A stretch of 64,000 nucleotides of DNA from Pseudomonas mosselii (GCF_005796105.1 NZ_VAUO01000009.1:124001-188000), one strand, 5' to 3'. Counted from the first letter of the stretch, positions 24,471-34,124 are shown. The notes: generated by a model from the sequence alone, not told the origin. A program made the numbers and translations.

Positions 24471-27340
24471 CGGTGCACCTGCTCCTTGTCTTCAGCCTGG
24501 CGCCGCTGCTCCAGCAAACGGCGCTGTTCGTCACTGAAGCGCTGGTAACGCTTCTGCCATTGCGAGGGTTGGAACACCTTCGCCACCTCCACAGCGGTGA
24601 CTTTGTATTCCGGGCAGTTGGTGGCCCAGTCGGAGTTGTCGGTGGTGATCACGTTGGCCCCGGACTCGGGGAAGTGGAACGTGGTGTACACCACCCCCGG
24701 CGCCACCCGGCTGCTGACCTTGGCGCGCAACACGCTCTGCCCTGCGCGACTGGACACCCCGACCCAGTCGCCCTCCTGGATACCACGGCTTTCGGCGTCG
24801 CTGGGGTGGATTTCCAGGCGGTCTTCAGCGTGCCAGGCGACGTTGTCGGTGCGCCGGGTCTGGGCGCCGACGTTGTACTGGCTGAGAATGCGCCCGGTGG
24901 TCAGCAGCAGCGGGTAGCGGCCATTGACCTTCTCGTCGGTGGGCACGTACCCGGTCAGCATGAAACGCCCCTTACCCCGCACGAACTGCTCGATGTGCAT
25001 GGTCGGCGTGCCATCGGGCGCGGTGTCGTTGCACGGCCATTGCAGGCTGCCGTGCCGATCCAGCTCGGCGTAGCTGACCCGCTGGAAACTCGGCGTCAGG
25101 CGCGCGATCTCGTCCATGATCTCAGACGGGTGGCGGTAGTGCATCGGGTAACCCAGGGCATTGGCCAAGGCCATGGTGGCCTCCCAGTCAGCCTTGCCGG
25201 CCAACGGCTCCATCACCTTGCGCACCCGCGAAATACGCCGCTCGGCGTTGGTGAACGTGCCGTCTTTTTCAAGGAACGAACTGCCCGGCAGGAACACATG
25301 GGCAAACTTGGCGGTTTCGTTGAGGAAGATGTCCTGCACCACCACGCATTCCATGGCCAGCAGCGCTGCGGTGACGTGCTGGGTGTTGGGGTCGCTCTGG
25401 GCGATGTCTTCGCCCTGGCAGTAAAGGGCCTTGAAGCTGCCGTCGAGCGCAGCCTCGAACATGTTGGGAATGCGCAGCCCAGGATCAGGCTGCAACGTCA
25501 CGCCCCAGGCCTGTTCGAACGTGCTGCGGACGCTGTCGCCAGAAATATGCCGGTAGCCGGGCAACTCATGGGGGAACGACCCCATGTCGCACGAGCCCTG
25601 CACGTTGTTCTGCCCGCGCAAAGGGTTCACCCCGACCCCTTCGCGGCCGATGTTGCCCGTGGCCATGGCCAGGTTGGCGATGGCCATCACCGCGGTACTG
25701 CCCTGGCTGTGCTCGGTCACCCCCAGGCCATAGTAGATGGCCGCATTGCCGCCCGTGGCGTACAGCCGGGCGGCAGCGCGAATCTGCTCGGCCGGTACAC
25801 CGCACACGGGCCCCAACTGTTCGGGCGCATTATCGGGCTGGGCGACGAAATCGCGCCAGCGCTTGAAGTCTTCGGTTTCGCAGCGCGCATCGATAAAGCC
25901 CTGATCCAGCAGCCCTTCGTTGACGATCACATGGGCCAACGCATTGAGCATGGCCACGTTGGTCCCTGGGCGCAGTTGCAGGTGCAGCTCGGCACGGGCA
26001 TGCGGCGAGTCGACCAGGTCGATACGCCGCGGGTCGATGACGATCAGCCGCGCGCCCTGGCGCAGGCGGCGCTTGAGCTGAGAGCCGAATACCGGGTGCG
26101 CATCAGTGGGGTTGGCACCGATCACCAGCACCACGTCGGCGTGCATCACCGAATCGAAGCTCTGGGTCCCGGCAGACTCGCCCAAAGTCTGCTTGAGGCC
26201 GTAGCCGGTCGGCGAATGGCAGACCCGCGCGCAGGTATCGACGTTGTTGTTGCCGAATGCGGTGCGCACCAGCTTCTGAACCAGGTAGGCCTCTTCGTTG
26301 GTGCAGCGGCTGGAGGTGATGCCGCCAATCGAGTCGCGCCCGTACTTGAGCTGAATGCGACGCAGCTCACCGGCGGCATAGTTCACCGCCTCGTCCCAGC
26401 TGACCTCTTGCCACGGGTCTTCCAGGCGCTTGCGGATCATCGGCTTGGTGATGCGCTCGGGATGGGTCGCGTAGCCCCAGGCGAAACGCCCTTTCACGCA
26501 GGCATGGCCGTGGTTGGCGCCGCCTTGCTTGTCCGGGACCATGCGCACCAGTTGGTCGCCCTTCATTTCGGCACGCAGCGAGCAGCCCACACCGCAATAC
26601 GCGCAGGTGGTGACCACAGCGCGCTCGGGCTGGCCGAGGGCGATCAGACTCTTCTCGCTCAAGGTGGCCGTCGGACAAGCTTGCACACAGGCGCCGCAGG
26701 AGACGCATTCGGAAGCTAGGAAATCCTCGCCCCCGGCCGCCGCCACGCGCGACTCGAAGCCGCGACCGGTGATGGTCAGGGCGAAGGTGCCCTGGATGTC
26801 TTCACAGGCGCGCACACAGCGGCTACAGACGATGCACTTGCTGGGTTCGTAGTCGAAGTACGGATTGGAGACGTCCTTGGCCTCGGCCAGGTGGTTGGCG
26901 CCATCGTAGCCGTAGCGCACCTCGCGCAATCCGACTTGCCCGGCGACGGTCTGTAGCTCGCAGTTGCCGTTGGCCGAGCAGGTCAGGCAATCGAGCGGGT
27001 GGTCAGAAATGTACAGTTCCATCACGTTGCGCCGCAGATCAGCCAGGCGCGGGGTCTGCGTGTTCACCACCATGCCCTCGGCCACCGGCGTGGTGCAGGA
27101 GGCCGGGTAGCCGCGCATGCCCTGGATTTCGACCATGCACATGCGGCACGAGCCAAAGGCTTCGAGGCTGTCGGTGGCACACAGTTTGGGGATGGCGGTG
27201 CCGAGCAAGGCGGCCGCGCGCATCACCGACGTGCCCGCCGGTACGCTGATGACGCGCCCATCGATGGTCAGGCTGACCTGCACCGCGTTGCTGCGTGCGG
27301 GAGTGCCCAGGTCGGTACCAGGGTCGAAGTACTGGATCAT
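24467..27340 (-). CDS. fdsA: NAD-dependent formate dehydrogenase subunit alpha (molybdenum catalytic subunit)
   Basis: The 957-residue protein oxidises formate to CO2 at a bis-MGD molybdenum centre. In order it has a [2Fe-2S] domain (Cys54, 65, 68, 82), an H-cluster motif DHPLDCLTCSANGNC (116-127), two ferredoxin-like clusters CIVCSRCVRAC (169-179) and CVSCGACVQAC (212-222), and a fourth cluster CAYCGVGC (246-253). Then comes the catalytic cysteine Cys374 in RVCHSPTGYGLKQ, in the position occupied by selenocysteine in some homologues, and the C-terminal molybdopterin dinucleotide-binding domain. The start ATG is 27338-27340; the frame open to 27562 is in fdsB. It overlaps fdsB by 4 nt and fdsD by 4 nt. 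Confidence 0.97.
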   Translation of the reverse strand: MIQYFDPGTDLGTPARSNAVQVSLTIDGRVISVPAGTSVMRAAALLGTAIPKLCATDSLEAFGSCRMCMVEIQGMRGYPASCTTPVAEGMVVNTQTPRLADLRRNVMELYISDHPLDCLTCSANGNCELQTVAGQVGLREVRYGYDGANHLAEAKDVSNPYFDYEPSKCIVCSRCVRACEDIQGTFALTITGRGFESRVAAAGGEDFLASECVSCGACVQACPTATLSEKSLIALGQPERAVVTTCAYCGVGCSLRAEMKGDQLVRMVPDKQGGANHGHACVKGRFAWGYATHPERITKPMIRKRLEDPWQEVSWDEAVNYAAGELRRIQLKYGRDSIGGITSSRCTNEEAYLVQKLVRTAFGNNNVDTCARVCHSPTGYGLKQTLGESAGTQSFDSVMHADVVLVIGANPTDAHPVFGSQLKRRLRQGARLIVIDPRRIDLVDSPHARAELHLQLRPGTNVAMLNALAHVIVNEGLLDQGFIDARCETEDFKRWRDFVAQPDNAPEQLGPVCGVPAEQIRAAARLYATGGNAAIYYGLGVTEHSQGSTAVMAIANLAMATGNIGREGVGVNPLRGQNNVQGSCDMGSFPHELPGYRHISGDSVRSTFEQAWGVTLQPDPGLRIPNMFEAALDGSFKALYCQGEDIAQSDPNTQHVTAALLAMECVVVQDIFLNETAKFAHVFLPGSSFLEKDGTFTNAERRISRVRKVMEPLAGKADWEATMALANALGYPMHYRHPSEIMDEIARLTPSFQRVSYAELDRHGSLQWPCNDTAPDGTPTMHIEQFVRGKGRFMLTGYVPTDEKVNGRYPLLLTTGRILSQYNVGAQTRRTDNVAWHAEDRLEIHPSDAESRGIQEGDWVGVSSRAGQSVLRAKVSSRVAPGVVYTTFHFPESGANVITTDNSDWATNCPEYKVTAVEVAKVFQPSQWQKRYQRFSDEQRRLLEQRRQAEDKEQVHR

Positions 27341-28878
27341 GGTGCGGCCTCCAGGCCGAAATCGGCTGGGAAGTGCTTGAGGGCGCTGGTCACCGGGTAC
27401 GGGGTCATCCCGCCCATGGCGCACAGCGAGCCGTATTGAAGGGTGTCGCACAAATCGCGCAGCAGGCTGGCTTGGCTGTCGCGATAGGCCGGGTCGGTGC
27501 TGGCGATCAGCCGGTCGATCACCTCCACCCCTCGGGTGGAGCCAATGCGACATGGCGTGCACTTGCCACAGGACTCTTCCGCGCAGAACTGCAGGGCGAA
27601 GCGGGCCATGCTAGCCAGGTTCAAGGTGTCGTCAGCCAGCACCACACCACCGTGGCCAAGCATCGCGCCCAGCGCTGCGAACGCTTCGTAGTCCAAGGGC
27701 GTGTCGAACTGCGAGGGCGGCACCCAGGCGCCCAACGGGCCACCGACCTGCGCCGCCTTGATTGGCCGACCGCTGGCAGTGCCGCCACCGTAGTCCTCGA
27801 CCAGCTCGCGCAAGGTCAAGCCAAAGGCACGCTCCACCAGCCCGCCGTAGCGCACGTTACCCGCCAGTTGGAACGGCAAGGTGCCCAGCGAGCGGCCCAT
27901 GCCGAAATCGCGATAGAAGCTCGCGCCACGGGCCAGGATGATCGGCACCGAGGCCAGGGTCAGTACGTTGTGCACCAGCGTCGGCTGGCCGAACAACCCC
28001 TCCAGGGCCGGCAGCGGCGGCTTGGCACGCACCTGTCCGCGCTTGCCCTCGATGGACTCCAGCAACGCGGTTTCTTCACCACAGATATAGGCACCGGCGC
28101 CTACCCGCACTTGCAGGTCGAAGGCCAGCCCCTTGCCCGCGACATCCAGGTAACCCGCCTCGCGCGCCAGCACGATGGCCTCATTGAGCACGCGAATGGC
28201 GTCGGGGTACTCCGAGCGCACATAGATGTAGCCCTGACTCGCCCCGACGGCCAGCCCGGCGATGAGCATGCCCTCGATCAGCAGGAACGGATCGCCTTCC
28301 ATGAGCATCCGATCGGCGAAAGTGCCCGAATCCCCCTCGTCGGCGTTGCACACCACGTACTTCTGCACGGCCGAGGCCTGGCGCACGGTACGCCACTTGA
28401 TACCCGCCGGAAACGCCGCGCCGCCGCGGCCACGCAGCCCTGAATCGAGTACGCTGGCGACCACCTCCTCGGCCTCAAGCAACGACGCCTTGCGCAGCCC
28501 CTCGAAGCCGCCGGTGGCATGGTAATCGTCCAGTGACAATGGCCGGGTGATGCCGGCACGGGCGAACAGCAGGCGCTGTTGGCTTTTCAGGTAAGGCATC
28601 TGCTCGACCGGCCCCAGCGCCAGCGCATGGGGCGTACCCTCGACCAGCGCATCGAGCAGGGCTGGCACATCCTCGACGGTCACTGGGCCGAATCCGAGCC
28701 GGCCTGCGTCCGTGTCCAACTCCACCAGCGGTTCGAGCCAGTACAGGCCACGCGAACTGGTGCGTTGGATACGCAGCGGCAAGTGCCGATGCTGCGCTTC
28801 GCGGACCAAGGCCTCGGCCACCTGATCGGCACCCACCGCACGGGCGAGCGAATCGCAGGGAATGCACAGGTTCAGCAT
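27337..28878 (-). CDS. fdsB: NAD-dependent formate dehydrogenase subunit beta (flavoprotein)
   Basis: The 513-residue subunit is NuoF-like: it carries FMN and passes electrons from the iron-sulfur chain to NAD+. It has an N-terminal thioredoxin-like part, the FMN/NADH-binding GLRGRGGAAFPAGIKW and NADEGDSGTFADR motifs at about residues 148-192, and an N3-type [4Fe-4S] motif ESCGKCTPCRIG near 427. The ATG at 28878 overlaps the end of fdsG by 7 nt, and its own stop overlaps the fdsA start. Together with FdsA and FdsG it makes the soluble Fds complex. Confidence 0.96.
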   Translation of the reverse strand: MLNLCIPCDSLARAVGADQVAEALVREAQHRHLPLRIQRTSSRGLYWLEPLVELDTDAGRLGFGPVTVEDVPALLDALVEGTPHALALGPVEQMPYLKSQQRLLFARAGITRPLSLDDYHATGGFEGLRKASLLEAEEVVASVLDSGLRGRGGAAFPAGIKWRTVRQASAVQKYVVCNADEGDSGTFADRMLMEGDPFLLIEGMLIAGLAVGASQGYIYVRSEYPDAIRVLNEAIVLAREAGYLDVAGKGLAFDLQVRVGAGAYICGEETALLESIEGKRGQVRAKPPLPALEGLFGQPTLVHNVLTLASVPIILARGASFYRDFGMGRSLGTLPFQLAGNVRYGGLVERAFGLTLRELVEDYGGGTASGRPIKAAQVGGPLGAWVPPSQFDTPLDYEAFAALGAMLGHGGVVLADDTLNLASMARFALQFCAEESCGKCTPCRIGSTRGVEVIDRLIASTDPAYRDSQASLLRDLCDTLQYGSLCAMGGMTPYPVTSALKHFPADFGLEAAP

Positions 28879-29357
28879 GCCTTGGCCTCCTCGCGGCAGC
28901 CTTCGACCAGCGCCCGCAGACGCTCGGGGGTGACCCGCGCGTACAACTGGCCGTCCAGCTCAAGGGCTGGCGAGCAGGCGCAAGCCCCCAGGCAGTAAAC
29001 CGGGCGCAGGCTGAGGGCACCATCGTCACTGGTGCCATGGTCGTCCAGGCCCAGTTGCTCGCGCAGCTGCGCAGCCAGGGCCTCGGCGCCACGGCTCTGG
29101 CACGATTCGGCTCGGCACAGGCGCAGCGTGTGGCGGGCTGGTGGTGTGGTACGGAAATCGTGGTAGAAGCTGATCACCCCACGCACTTCGGCGAGGCTCA
29201 GGTTCAGGGCATGGGCGATCTCGCCGACGGCCACGTCGGGGATGTACCCGACACCGGCCTGAATGGCGTGCAGAATCGGCAACAACGCGCCGGGAGTGGA
29301 TCTTTCATGATCCAGCACACGCTGGATCAAGGGCAGGTGGTTCAAGTCATCAGGCAT
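28872..29357 (-). CDS. fdsG: NAD-dependent formate dehydrogenase subunit gamma
   Basis: The 161-residue protein is NuoE-like, with a thioredoxin fold that binds one [2Fe-2S] cluster through the pairs CRAESC and CLGACAC near residues 81 and 122. It heads the operon fdsG-fdsB-fdsA-fdsD, in which every junction overlaps. Start ATG is 29355-29357. The promoter must lie in the 280-bp gap upstream, where I could not assign a clear -35/-10 pair or a sigma-54 site. Confidence 0.95.
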   Translation of the reverse strand: MPDDLNHLPLIQRVLDHERSTPGALLPILHAIQAGVGYIPDVAVGEIAHALNLSLAEVRGVISFYHDFRTTPPARHTLRLCRAESCQSRGAEALAAQLREQLGLDDHGTSDDGALSLRPVYCLGACACSPALELDGQLYARVTPERLRALVEGCREEAKAC

Positions 29358-29596
29358 ACAGCAGACCTCGGCAGCCCGGGCCGGCCCGTCTGGCGGGCAG
29401 GTGTCCGGCGGGTTTCAGCTGCGGTGCATCGCCGTCTCACGGTGAGCGATAGCGAGCACCCTCGTACGCCGCCGGCCATGCGTCTGGATGCGCGCGGTCC
29501 GATGGCATCCTCAAAGCATGGCAGGTCTTTGCCGGGTTGGTAGTGCGGTGGCGACCCGGTACGTTCTGAAACCGACGACAGGGCCAGCCTGTCGCT

Positions 29597-29630
29597 GCCA
29601 TCAGCCAGCCGCAAGCGGCTGGCTGATGGC
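29597..29630 (-). terminator. 16-bp perfect hairpin after the hexapeptide acyltransferase gene
   Basis: GCCATCAGCCAGCCGC (29597-29612) pairs with GCGGCTGGCTGATGGC (29615-29630) with a two-base spacer, 9 bp past the acyltransferase stop (29639). It separates that gene from the fds operon. No T-run follows. Confidence 0.6.
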
Positions 29631-29638
29631 CGGTCAAC

Positions 29639-30193
29639 TTAGCCTTGGACAGCCGAATGGCGCGGTTTGACGAAGGACTTCTTTTCGGTGATGTAGGTAT
29701 GGTCGGCCGGGATGCTCTTGTTGACGAAGCTCATGGCCCCGATCACCACGTTGTCACCGATTTCGATGCCGGTACCGATGATGCAGCTGTTGGCACCGAT
29801 GTCGACGTTGTCACCAATGATGATCGGCGCATCGCCCTTGCCATCAATGCCGATGGTGGTGTTCTGACGGATCTGGAAATGTTTGCCGATACGCACGTTG
29901 CGGGTGATCACGATACCCATGCCATGGCCCACCGCCAGCCCTTCGTCGATCTGCGCACCGAGCATGATCTCGGTGCCGTGACGGCTGATCAGACCATTGT
30001 TGATGCCTTTGGCAAACGACATCAGTGTGCGGCTGCCGGTACGCGACAGGTGATCGGCCAGGCGAAACCAGAACAGAAAGTGCGACTCGCGGCTACGCCG
30101 CACCCGGCGCCACAGACGCAGCCAGGAGAACGGTTTGTCCAGTCCGCCCAGGACTTCGACGTGCCAGTAGTGTTTGAGGGGCTTGCGCTGCAT
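29639..30193 (-). CDS. hexapeptide-repeat acyltransferase, serine acetyltransferase-like
   Basis: The 184-residue protein has an N-terminal helical part (residues 1-75, with RLWRRVRRSRESHFLFWFRLADH) and a left-handed beta-helix of hexapeptide repeats (about 80-165), with IGKHFQIRQNTTIGIDGKGD, IIIGDNVDIGANSCIIG and IEIGDNVVIGAMSFVNKS. This resembles serine acetyltransferases and short sugar acetyltransferases but is shorter than CysE. The start ATG is 30191-30193; an upstream extension to 30415 runs into the neighbouring ABC gene. It lies 184 bp after an MsbA-like exporter, which would fit a role in an envelope or surface pathway. The acceptor is unknown. Confidence 0.85.
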   Translation of the reverse strand: MQRKPLKHYWHVEVLGGLDKPFSWLRLWRRVRRSRESHFLFWFRLADHLSRTGSRTLMSFAKGINNGLISRHGTEIMLGAQIDEGLAVGHGMGIVITRNVRIGKHFQIRQNTTIGIDGKGDAPIIIGDNVDIGANSCIIGTGIEIGDNVVIGAMSFVNKSIPADHTYITEKKSFVKPRHSAVQG

Positions 30194-30377
30194 GGGGTGT
30201 CCGGGGCGAATAAGGGCTGATAGGGAACCAGGTAAGGCGGCGTATAGCCGCGTTAAACCCGGTAATGGCGCGGCTGCATGGTAGCGGCGGTGCCGCAGCA
30301 TGGCAAACGGCTGGTACCGCGACGCCCCGGCGCCAGCGGCCTGCCGGGTGATGAAGCAGCGATTGAGGTCCAATCGG

Positions 30378-32141
30378 TCAATCGGTATTGAACTGCAACG
30401 CCGCCAGCCGCGCATACAACGGGCTCTGCTCGATCAACTGACGGTGCGTGCCCATGGCAACCAACTGCCCATGCTCGATCACCGCAATGCAGTCGGCATG
30501 CTGCACGGTCGCCAGGCGATGAGCGATGACCAGTGTGGTTCGCCCGGCCATCAGTTGCGGCAAAGCCTGCTGGATCAGGTGCTCGCTTTGCGCATCCAGG
30601 GCGCTGGTCGCCTCGTCCAACAACAGGATCGGCGCGTCCACCAGCAACGCCCGGGCAATCGCCAGGCGCTGGCGTTGGCCGCCTGACAAGCCGACCCCAC
30701 CCTCCCCCAGCGGCGTCTGGTAGCCTTGGGGCAACTGGGTGATGAACGCATGCGCATGGGCACTGCGCGCCGCCGCTTCGACCTCTGCCAGGCTCGCCTC
30801 GGGCCTGCCATAGCGAATGTTGGCCTCCACCGTGCCGCGAAACAGCGCCGGCTGCTGGGCTACCAGGGCGAACTGGGCACGCAGTTCGGCCAGCGTGAGG
30901 TCGGTGATCGCCTGACCGTCGAGCAGGATGCTGCCGGCCTGAGGGTCGTAGAAGCGCAGCAGCAGGTCGAACAAGGTCGACTTGCCGGCTCCCGACGGCC
31001 CCACCAACGCCACCGTCTGGCCCGCGTGCACGTGCAAGCTCAGACCATCGATGGCCGCCACCCCAGGCCGCGACGGATACGCAAAGCGCACTTCGCGCAG
31101 CTCGATCTCGCCCCGTGCGCGTGCGCCATTGAGTGAGAGCGCTGTTGCTGGCGCAACAATCGCGCTGCGCGCCGCCAGCAGCTCGGCGATACGCTCGGCG
31201 GCGCCCGCCGCGCGTTGCAACTCGCCGATCACCTCGCTCAGGGTGCCGAAGGCGCTGCCGACGATCAGGCTGTAGAACACGAACGCCGCCAGTTCCCCGC
31301 CACTGATACGCCCGGCGATCACATCCATGCCGCCGACCCACAGCATGACCGCCACAGCGCCCAACACCAGCACGATCACCAAGGTGATCAGCCAGGCACG
31401 CTGGGCGATGCGCCGCCGCGCCACGCTGAACGCTGCCTCCACGGCAGTGGCGAACGACAGTCGGTCGCGTGTCTCGTGATTGTAGGCCTGCACCGTCTTG
31501 ATCTGGCCCAGGGTCTCGGCCACATAGCTGCCGACATCGGCCACGCGGTCCTGGCTCTGGCGCGACAGGCTGCGCACGCGCCGGCCGAACAGCAGGATCG
31601 GCGCCAGCACCAGGGGCAAAGCCAGGACCACGATGCTGGTCAGCTTGGGGTTGGTGATGAACAACAGGATCACCCCGCCAATCACCATCAACGCGTTGCG
31701 CAGGAACATCGACAGCGACGAGCCGATCACCGATTGCAGCAGCGTGGTGTCGGCGGTCAGTCGCGACTGGATTTCGGAGCTGCGATTGTCCTCGAAGAAC
31801 CCAGGATGCAGGGTGAGCAGGTGATCGAACACCGCACGGCGAATATCGGCCACGCAACGCTCGCCAATCCACGACACCAGGTAAAAGCGCGCGAACGTCC
31901 CCATCGCCAGCGCCACCACCAGCAACATGAACAGGCCAATGGTCTGGTTGAGCTGGTGCGCCGAACCGGTCATGAAGCCCTGATCGACCAGCAGCTTGAT
32001 GCCTTGGCCCATGGACAGGGTGATGCCCGCGGTGACCACCAGCGCCAGCAAGGCCAGCAGCGCCTGGCGCCGATAGGGACGGATGAACTGCCAGCCCAGG
32101 CGCAGGGCGCGGCGTTGGCGGGGAGAAACCGGATCGGGCAT
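30378..32141 (-). CDS. ABC exporter, fused membrane/ATPase (MsbA-like)
   Basis: The 587-residue half-transporter has six membrane helices (about residues 25-310) followed by an ATPase domain. The ATPase carries Walker A GPSGAGKS, Q-loop QQPALFRGTV, signature LSGGQRQRLAIARALL and Walker B ILLLDEATSALDAQSE, then the H-loop IAHRLATVQHAD. It belongs to the MsbA/HlyB class that exports lipids, peptides or drugs, but unlike msbA it is not next to lpxK. ATG at 32139-32141 is preferred because AGGTG lies about 9 nt upstream; a GTG at 32153 is possible. Its divergent neighbour is a small conserved gene at 32398. Confidence 0.9.
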   Translation of the reverse strand: MPDPVSPRQRRALRLGWQFIRPYRRQALLALLALVVTAGITLSMGQGIKLLVDQGFMTGSAHQLNQTIGLFMLLVVALAMGTFARFYLVSWIGERCVADIRRAVFDHLLTLHPGFFEDNRSSEIQSRLTADTTLLQSVIGSSLSMFLRNALMVIGGVILLFITNPKLTSIVVLALPLVLAPILLFGRRVRSLSRQSQDRVADVGSYVAETLGQIKTVQAYNHETRDRLSFATAVEAAFSVARRRIAQRAWLITLVIVLVLGAVAVMLWVGGMDVIAGRISGGELAAFVFYSLIVGSAFGTLSEVIGELQRAAGAAERIAELLAARSAIVAPATALSLNGARARGEIELREVRFAYPSRPGVAAIDGLSLHVHAGQTVALVGPSGAGKSTLFDLLLRFYDPQAGSILLDGQAITDLTLAELRAQFALVAQQPALFRGTVEANIRYGRPEASLAEVEAAARSAHAHAFITQLPQGYQTPLGEGGVGLSGGQRQRLAIARALLVDAPILLLDEATSALDAQSEHLIQQALPQLMAGRTTLVIAHRLATVQHADCIAVIEHGQLVAMGTHRQLIEQSPLYARLAALQFNTD

Positions 32142-32397
32142 GGCGCTGAACACCTGACGCTGGAAAACGCCAAGACTACCACTGGTCCAGGTCCGCGGAA
32201 CCCGCGCAGCGGCTACGGCGTCGCAGCACAGGCCAGTCGGCGTGCGCGGTCGCTATGCACATTCGATCTAATGGCTCACTGGAGCTTTGCCGCGCTTTCT
32301 GGTGCACTGTCCTGGCCGTGGTGTGCACAAGGACCTGTCACAGGCCAGTCACGGCGCAGGGTTATCCTGAAGCTTGAACCTGAAGAGGAGACCGTCC

Positions 32398-32571
32398 ATG
32401 AGCTTGCAGCAAGGTAACGACAGCAACACCGCCGCTAAACGTGCGCCATCGCAGGTCTGCGGTTCGATCATCGACGCCCAGGGGCGCGAGATTCCAATCA
32501 CCGAGCAGATGATCCAGAAGGCCTGCAAAGAGCTCGAAGCGAGCCGGGTGAAGAAAGTCCAGAAGGGCTGA
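32398..32571 (+). CDS. small conserved Pseudomonas protein, PA1571-like
   Basis: This 57-residue protein starts MSLQQGNDSNTAAKRAPSQV and ends SRVKKVQKG. It has no signal peptide or membrane helix and is rich in charged residues. A near-ideal ribosome binding site (GAAGAGGAG) lies about 7 nt before the ATG, and a classic terminator follows its stop, so it is a single expressed gene despite its size. I associate it with the PA1571 family from memory, with moderate confidence. The function is unknown. Confidence 0.8.
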   Translation: MSLQQGNDSNTAAKRAPSQVCGSIIDAQGREIPITEQMIQKACKELEASRVKKVQKG

Positions 32572-32587
32572 GGCCAGAATTGATTGC

Positions 32588-32613
32588 AACCCGGCGCTTG
32601 CGCCGGGTTTTTA
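32588..32613 (+). terminator. rho-independent terminator after the small PA1571-like gene
   Basis: AACCCGGCG (32588-32596) pairs with CGCCGGGTT (32601-32609), followed by TTTTTA. It is a canonical intrinsic terminator 17 bp past the stop codon. Confidence 0.9.
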
Positions 32614-32657
32614 TTGCCTGGTGCAAAGCCTGCGGCCCAAGCGCAGCGGCTCGGCGT

Positions 32658-33800
32658 TCAGGCCTGCACGGCGCCCAACGCACTCAGCACCTGCGCCAGT
32701 TGCGCCGATTCGCCACGCAGGCGCACAGCCAGCCCCTCGATTTCCCGCCGCACCGGGTAGTGCTTGCGCAGCAGGTCGAATGCCGCTTTTTGCTCGGCCG
32801 GGTTCTCGCTCAAACTGCGCCGAAAATCCGCATCATCCCGGCGCGGGTCGTACACCGCGCGGCATACAGTCGCCAAGACCCATGCTGGATCCGCGTCAGC
32901 GTGCAACTCGATCTGCGCCAACGCCTGTGCAGGTAGCAGATCAGCCAGTTGCACCTGTTCCGGCCGCCCCAGCACGCGGCACAGCGCCTGGTAGATCTGC
33001 GCGGTGCCGCGCTGCTTGCCATCGAGGCTGTAGCCGGCGATGTGCGGGGTGGCCAGTGTGCACAGATCGGCCAGTTGCAAGTCGACCTGCGGCTCGTGTT
33101 CCCACACATCCAGAACTGCGTGCACATCTTCCCGAGCGAGCAACAGCGTGCGCAAGGCAAGGTTGTCCACCACCGGACCACGGCTGGCGTTGATCAGCCA
33201 GGCACCCGGGCGCAGACGCGCCAGGCGCGGTGCATCGAGCAAGTGCCAGGTGGGGTGTTCGCCACCGCGCTGCAACGGCGTGTGCAGGCTGATCACATCA
33301 CACTGCGCCAGAATCGTCTCAAGACTGACGAAATCGCCGCCCTCTTGCGCCTGGCGCACCGGGTCGCACACCAGCACCTTCCAGCCCAGACCGTGCAGCA
33401 CCCGCACCAGGCGCCCACCGACCTCGCCGGCCCCCACCACGCCGTAGGTTTTGCGGCCCAGGTCGGCGCCTTCAAGTTCGGCCAGGGTCAGCAGGCTGCC
33501 AAGCACGTAATCGACCACGCCACGGGCATTGCACCCCGGTGCACTGCTCCACTGGATACGGGCCTGGGCAAAATAGTCCAAATCCAGGTGGTCGGTACCG
33601 ATGGTGCAGGTGCCCACGAAACGCACCCGGCTGCCTTGCAGCAGTTGCCGATCGACGCGGGTCACCGAGCGCACCAGCAGCACGTCGGCGTCCTTCACGC
33701 AGGCGGCGTCGATGGACCGGCCAGGGTAACGGCGAACCTCACCGAACCCGGCGAAGAAGGCATCGAGCAGGGGGATGTTCTCGTCGGCAACTATCAGCAT
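32658..33800 (-). CDS. pdxB: erythronate-4-phosphate dehydrogenase
   Basis: PdxB oxidises 4-phosphoerythronate, the second step of DXP-dependent pyridoxal phosphate synthesis. The 380-residue protein starts MLIVADENIPLLDAFF and has the D-hydroxyacid dehydrogenase Rossmann motif GVVGAGEVGGRLV (about residues 120-132). Catalytic Arg in SRGPVVDN, Glu in DVWEHEP and His in TPHIAGYS are present. The C-terminal PdxB-specific dimerisation domain runs from about 285. The length matches the family. It converges with the small gene at 32398, and tusA lies upstream on the same strand. Confidence 0.97.
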   Translation of the reverse strand: MLIVADENIPLLDAFFAGFGEVRRYPGRSIDAACVKDADVLLVRSVTRVDRQLLQGSRVRFVGTCTIGTDHLDLDYFAQARIQWSSAPGCNARGVVDYVLGSLLTLAELEGADLGRKTYGVVGAGEVGGRLVRVLHGLGWKVLVCDPVRQAQEGGDFVSLETILAQCDVISLHTPLQRGGEHPTWHLLDAPRLARLRPGAWLINASRGPVVDNLALRTLLLAREDVHAVLDVWEHEPQVDLQLADLCTLATPHIAGYSLDGKQRGTAQIYQALCRVLGRPEQVQLADLLPAQALAQIELHADADPAWVLATVCRAVYDPRRDDADFRRSLSENPAEQKAAFDLLRKHYPVRREIEGLAVRLRGESAQLAQVLSALGAVQA

Positions 33801-33847
33801 GGCGCTCTCCTGTCAGGGGGAGCGCAGTGTAGCGCGATCGGTGCGGC

Positions 33848-34090
33848 TCAGTCGGTCTTCTTGCGGATCCAGTACAGGTAGGTGCCAGCCTCTTCCTGCT
33901 GCCCGACCAGCTCATGGCCAAGGAAAGTACAAAACTTGGGAATGTCGCGGCGGGTCGAGGGATCGGTGGCGATCACCTTGAGCAGGCCACCGGCGACCAG
34001 GTCGCGCACGTGCTGATGCAGCATCATCACCGGCTCCGGGCAGTTCAGGCCAGTGGCGTCAAGAATGGCGTCAGGGGTCAGTTCGGTCAT
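33848..34090 (-). CDS. tusA: sulfurtransferase TusA
   Basis: The 80-residue SirA/TusA-type protein carries the CPEP motif in LDATGLNCPEPVMM, whose cysteine (residue 17) accepts sulfur as a persulfide and passes it along the Tus relay to tRNA 2-thiouridine and to other thiocofactors. Length and fold motif fit TusA. It starts ATG 34088-34090, 34 bp downstream of rlmM on the same strand, and pdxB follows by 47 bp, so the three may be co-transcribed. Confidence 0.95.
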   Translation of the reverse strand: MTELTPDAILDATGLNCPEPVMMLHQHVRDLVAGGLLKVIATDPSTRRDIPKFCTFLGHELVGQQEEAGTYLYWIRKKTD

Positions 34091-34124
34091 GCAGCGCTCC
34101 GCAAAATTCGGGTCATTGGGGATC

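Noticed and set aside
24473..26719. 748-codon plus-strand frame opposite fdsA
   Set aside because: The minus-strand frame is clearly FdsA with all cofactor motifs, so this frame is a shadow.
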